Part shown: positions 61,568 through 64,000 of the stretch, piece after piece
Layout: each line of letters begins with the position of its first letter
How positions within the stretch are numbered: position 1 is the first letter of the stretch
Origin: Chryseobacterium sp. ISL-80
GTDB taxonomy: Bacteria > Bacillota > Bacilli > Bacillales > Cytobacillaceae
Reading direction: 5' to 3'
Length of the DNA stretch: 64,000 nt
Assembly (NCBI GenBank): GCA_018613055.1
Contig: JAGGQZ010000018.1
Coordinates: 74,831-138,830, forward strand
Notes under the pieces: generated by a model
Database searches by the model: none
Told to the model about the DNA's origin: nothing
The model's input: the letters and a program-made list of their open reading frames with translations, nothing else
Position numbers and translations under genes: made by a program

Positions 61568-62044
61568 ATGCATATTCATAAATTTGAGAAAATCTGGCTT
61601 ATCTTCGGGATAACGACATTGATCGTCTTCCTGACTGTCATCGGGGTCAGCGCTTTTTACCTGGGAAACCAGCCGCCGAGCTGCCTGGCAACGATTAATC
61701 CTGAAAAGGTTGATTCGCAGGCTCCATTCAATGAACCTGGCTTAAAAAAGGTTGAAGGAAAAGAGTGGGATTACGAACTCGTATACGTTGCATCCGCATT
61801 TTCATACAACCCTGGACAGGTGGAAGTTCCACTAGGAGCAAAAGTCAAAGTAATCGCTACAACTAAAGACGTCATCCATGGTTTCGAAGTTGCAGGAACC
61901 AATATCAATATGATGCTCGAGCCTGGCTTCATTAGTGAATATGTCACTACATTTGACAAGGCTGGCGAATATCTGATTGTTTGTAATGAATATTGTGGGG
62001 TTGGCCACCACACGATGACGTCTAAAATCGAGGTGGTAGAATAA
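61568..62044 (+). CDS. Cytochrome c oxidase subunit II (b(o/a)3 type)
   Basis: A 158-residue protein with one N-terminal membrane anchor (residues 11-31) and an external cupredoxin domain. CuA ligands: His in DVIHGFEVAG and the C-N-E-Y-C-x3-H-H-x-M set in VCNEYCGVGHHTM. The single anchor and short length are typical of ba3/b(o/a)3 oxidases rather than the two-span caa3 type. The CuA site would need an SCO protein such as the one encoded near 10.7 kb. Its TAA overlaps the next ATG (TAATG). Confidence 0.94.
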   Translation: MHIHKFEKIWLIFGITTLIVFLTVIGVSAFYLGNQPPSCLATINPEKVDSQAPFNEPGLKKVEGKEWDYELVYVASAFSYNPGQVEVPLGAKVKVIATTKDVIHGFEVAGTNINMMLEPGFISEYVTTFDKAGEYLIVCNEYCGVGHHTMTSKIEVVE

Positions 62045-63699
62045 TGAATACAAATTCAATGAATCCAAAAGTTGACCGCCGTGACGGAAAACTGTCCATG
62101 GCCCACTTTTATGTCGCTTTCACAGCACTTGCCATCGGCGGGCTGGCAGGACTTCTGCAGACACTTGTCCGTTCAGGGAAATTCCAATTGCCTTCATGGA
62201 CTGGGTATTACCAGATCCTGACGATACATGGTGTCGTACTTGGGCTTGTTTTAACAACATTTTTCATTATGGGATTCCAGCTCGCTCTTGTGAGTAAAAC
62301 ATCTGGAACCTTCACAGACAAACAGCGCCTGACCGGATGGATTGGTTTCTGGACCATGACCATTGGTACAGTAATGGCTGCGATCATGATCCTTACTAAC
62401 CAGGCTTCTGTCCTGTATACTTTTTATGCTCCATTACAGGCGCATGCACTCTTTTACCTTGGTTTAACACTTGTGATTGTCGGAAGCTGGATTGACGGTG
62501 CCGCCATCATCATGGCTTACGCTGCCTGGAGAAAAGCAAACCCTGGAAAGCCTAGTCCGCTGCTGACTTTCATGTCACTTGTTAACACACTCATGTGGAT
62601 TGTGGCAACAATCGGTGTCGCAGCAACTGTATTATTCCAACTGCTTCCTTGGTCATTGGGCCTTGTAGATCGCGTTGACGTTTTGGTCAGCCGTACATTG
62701 TTCTGGTACTTCGGTCACCCGCTTGTGTATTTCTGGCTATTGCCAGCCTACATGGCATGGTACGCAATCGTTCCTAAGATCATTGGCGGAAAAATTTTCT
62801 CAGACTCATTGGCAAGGATGTCCTTCATCCTGTTCCTGCTGTTCTCGATTCCGGTAGGATTCCACCATCAGCTGATGGAACCAGGTATTGATCCGGCATG
62901 GAAATTCCTTCAGGTAATTTTGACATTCCTGGTTATCATTCCGTCACTTATGACTGCGTTCTCACTTTTTGCAACTTTTGAAATGTTTGGGCGTTCGAAA
63001 GGCTCTACGGGTCTTTTTGGCTGGGTGAAAAAGCTTCCTTGGGGAGATGCTCGCTTTGCGGTACCATTCATCGGAATGCTTGCTTTTATTCCTGCAGGTG
63101 CTGGCGGTGTCATCAACGCTTCCCACCAGCTGAACCAGGTAGTGCATAATACAATCTGGGTTACTGGCCACTTCCATTTGACTCTGGCAACATCTGTCGT
63201 TTTGACGTTCTTCGGGATTTCCTATTGGCTGGTTCCTCACTTGACTGGCAGGGTCCTGACAAAAGCAATGAATAAATTAGCGATTATCCAGGGGGTGATT
63301 TGGGCGATCGGCATGACCTTCATGTCAGGTGCAATGCACGCAGCCGGCCTGCTTGGCGCTCCACGTCGTTCATCTTTCTCAACGTACGGCGGTTCAGAGC
63401 AAGCTGCTGAGTGGATTCCATACCAGATTGCCCAGGCGGTTGGCGGAACGATTCTATTCCTTGGAATTATCCTGATGCTATACATTTTCATCAACCTTGC
63501 TTTCTTCGCACCTAAAGGTGAAGAAGAATTCCCGGTCGGCGAGGTTGCTGATCAAGCTGAAAAAACTCCAATGGTATTCGAAAATTGGAAGTTATGGCTC
63601 GGTATCACTGTTCTTTTGATCCTGTTCGCCTACACAATCCCGTTCATCGATATGATTCAAAATGCACCAATTGGTTCGAAGGGATATAAATTCTTCTAA
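62044..63699 (+). CDS. Cytochrome c oxidase subunit I (b(o/a)3 type)
   Basis: A 551-residue, about 13-span haem-copper oxidase of the B family. Haem ligand His in TIHGVVLGL; CuB/His-Tyr site YFGHPLVYFWLLPAY, with L where A-type enzymes have E; HHQLMEPG, and VTGHFHLTLATSVV for the haem a3 and low-spin haem His. The missing Glu and the length mark the ba3 branch, which has high oxygen affinity. It is translated from an ATG overlapping the subunit II stop. Confidence 0.95.
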   Translation: MNTNSMNPKVDRRDGKLSMAHFYVAFTALAIGGLAGLLQTLVRSGKFQLPSWTGYYQILTIHGVVLGLVLTTFFIMGFQLALVSKTSGTFTDKQRLTGWIGFWTMTIGTVMAAIMILTNQASVLYTFYAPLQAHALFYLGLTLVIVGSWIDGAAIIMAYAAWRKANPGKPSPLLTFMSLVNTLMWIVATIGVAATVLFQLLPWSLGLVDRVDVLVSRTLFWYFGHPLVYFWLLPAYMAWYAIVPKIIGGKIFSDSLARMSFILFLLFSIPVGFHHQLMEPGIDPAWKFLQVILTFLVIIPSLMTAFSLFATFEMFGRSKGSTGLFGWVKKLPWGDARFAVPFIGMLAFIPAGAGGVINASHQLNQVVHNTIWVTGHFHLTLATSVVLTFFGISYWLVPHLTGRVLTKAMNKLAIIQGVIWAIGMTFMSGAMHAAGLLGAPRRSSFSTYGGSEQAAEWIPYQIAQAVGGTILFLGIILMLYIFINLAFFAPKGEEEFPVGEVADQAEKTPMVFENWKLWLGITVLLILFAYTIPFIDMIQNAPIGSKGYKFF

Positions 63700-63740
63700 A
63701 AATGATCGAGCTCCCTTTTATGGGAAAATCAGAATCTAAC

Positions 63741-63786
63741 AAAACAGGGTATGAAATCTGTCGCGATTTCATACCCTGTTTTTTAG
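63741..63786 (+). terminator. Terminator of the oxidase operon
   Basis: AAAACAGGGTATGAAAT and ATTTCATACCCTGTTTT form a perfect 17-bp stem with an 8-nt loop, followed by TTTT. Confidence 0.92.
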
Positions 63787-63805
63787 TTGGTTCTGTTAAA
63801 CAAGA

Positions 63806-64000
63806 CTGTTGATTTTCGTTCCAGGCGCTTCGCTTTCCGCGGGGCTGGCGCTGAGCCTCCTCGCCGCTCTGCTCCTGCGGGGTCTCACCTGACCAGCTGC
63901 GCCCGCAGGACATTGATTAGCTTCTTCGAACCTGCCCACGCACGAAGGAAATGCGTTAGCATTTTCGAGGAGTCTACGCGCCTTCCACTACAATCAACAG
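63806..64000. mobile_element. MITE-like repeat with imperfect terminal inverted repeats
   Basis: CTGTTGATTTTCGTTCCAGG at the left edge is an imperfect inverse of CTACAATCAACAG and the preceding GCGCCTTCCA at the right edge. The inside is G+C-rich with GCGGGGCTGGCGCTGAGCC and further small inverted pairs. No ORF is present. I recall GCTTTCCGCGGGG/CTACGCGCCTTCCAC wording from repeats scattered in Bacillus-group genomes. The right edge coincides with the window end, so it may continue. Confidence 0.6.

Noticed and set aside
1..64000. rRNA, tRNA, prophage or plasmid replication genes
   Set aside because: Scanned for and not found; gene content and order are ordinary chromosomal Bacillaceae.

Overview
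The window looks like chromosomal DNA of a spore-forming Bacillaceae species. Spore-associated genes are present (sspL-like SASP, YjcZ-type micropeptide). The order of conserved genes matches the Bacillus subtilis 'yp' region: ypqE-msrB-msrA, ypmSRQ, ypmP, ilvA, plsC-dfrA-thyA, ypjP, ypiP-brxA-ilvD-ypgR-ypgQ, cspD, ypeQ-ypeP-ypdQ, sspL-ypcP, ypbS-dynA-ypbQ-bpsA. Most genes lie on the minus strand. No rRNA, tRNA, prophage, IS transposase or CRISPR was seen. The genus (Mesobacillus/Bacillus-like) is inference only.

Layout. 1-8 kb: a truncated S66 peptidase, a FAD dehydrogenase behind a PurR-like operator, a YjcZ peptide, a GDSL hydrolase, a DUF502 protein, EIIA and the methionine sulfoxide reductases, then an RsgA-family GTPase preceded by what looks like a complete ribosome-controlled attenuator. 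8-16 kb: DUF4397, ypmSRQ, a nucleoside hydrolase, an orphan sensor kinase, DegV, ypmP and tatAC. 16-31 kb: ilvA, plsC, dfrA-thyA, a lethal-factor-type metalloprotease, a TelA/YceG/TerC set (yceG frameshifted), ypjP, ypiP, brxA, ilvD and ypgR. 31-43 kb: a large STAND-TPR ATPase between ypgR and ypgQ, an Uup-type ABC-F protein, a seven-copy 52-bp tandem repeat, a second DegV, fhs, metA and a methyltransferase with an in-frame TGA. 43-54 kb: mntR, topB, an HD-GYP protein, a cold-shock gene, RNase H-like genes, a DMT transporter, a PAP2-like protein, sspL, a 5'-3' exonuclease and a rhodanese. 54-64 kb: double dynamin DynA, a Fur-box-driven 28-codon ORF, the alkylpyrone genes ypbQ-bpsA, an SDR, a zinc-ribbon peptide and a b(o/a)3-type cytochrome oxidase operon with FNR- and ResD-like sites, ending in a MITE-like repeat.

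How the genes fit together. Most of the content is housekeeping: one-carbon/thymidylate metabolism (thyA, dfrA, fhs), amino-acid synthesis (ilvA, ilvD, metA), redox repair (msrA/msrB, brxA), the Tat export pair, and respiration (SCO protein, ba3-type oxidase). The most notable material is regulatory or small: the rsgA attenuator with leader peptide (7.69-7.89 kb), the iron-box small ORF (57.85-58.07 kb), the PurBox pair (2.57-2.61 kb), several short ORFs missed by length cut-offs, and the STAND-TPR gene that breaks a conserved gene pair.
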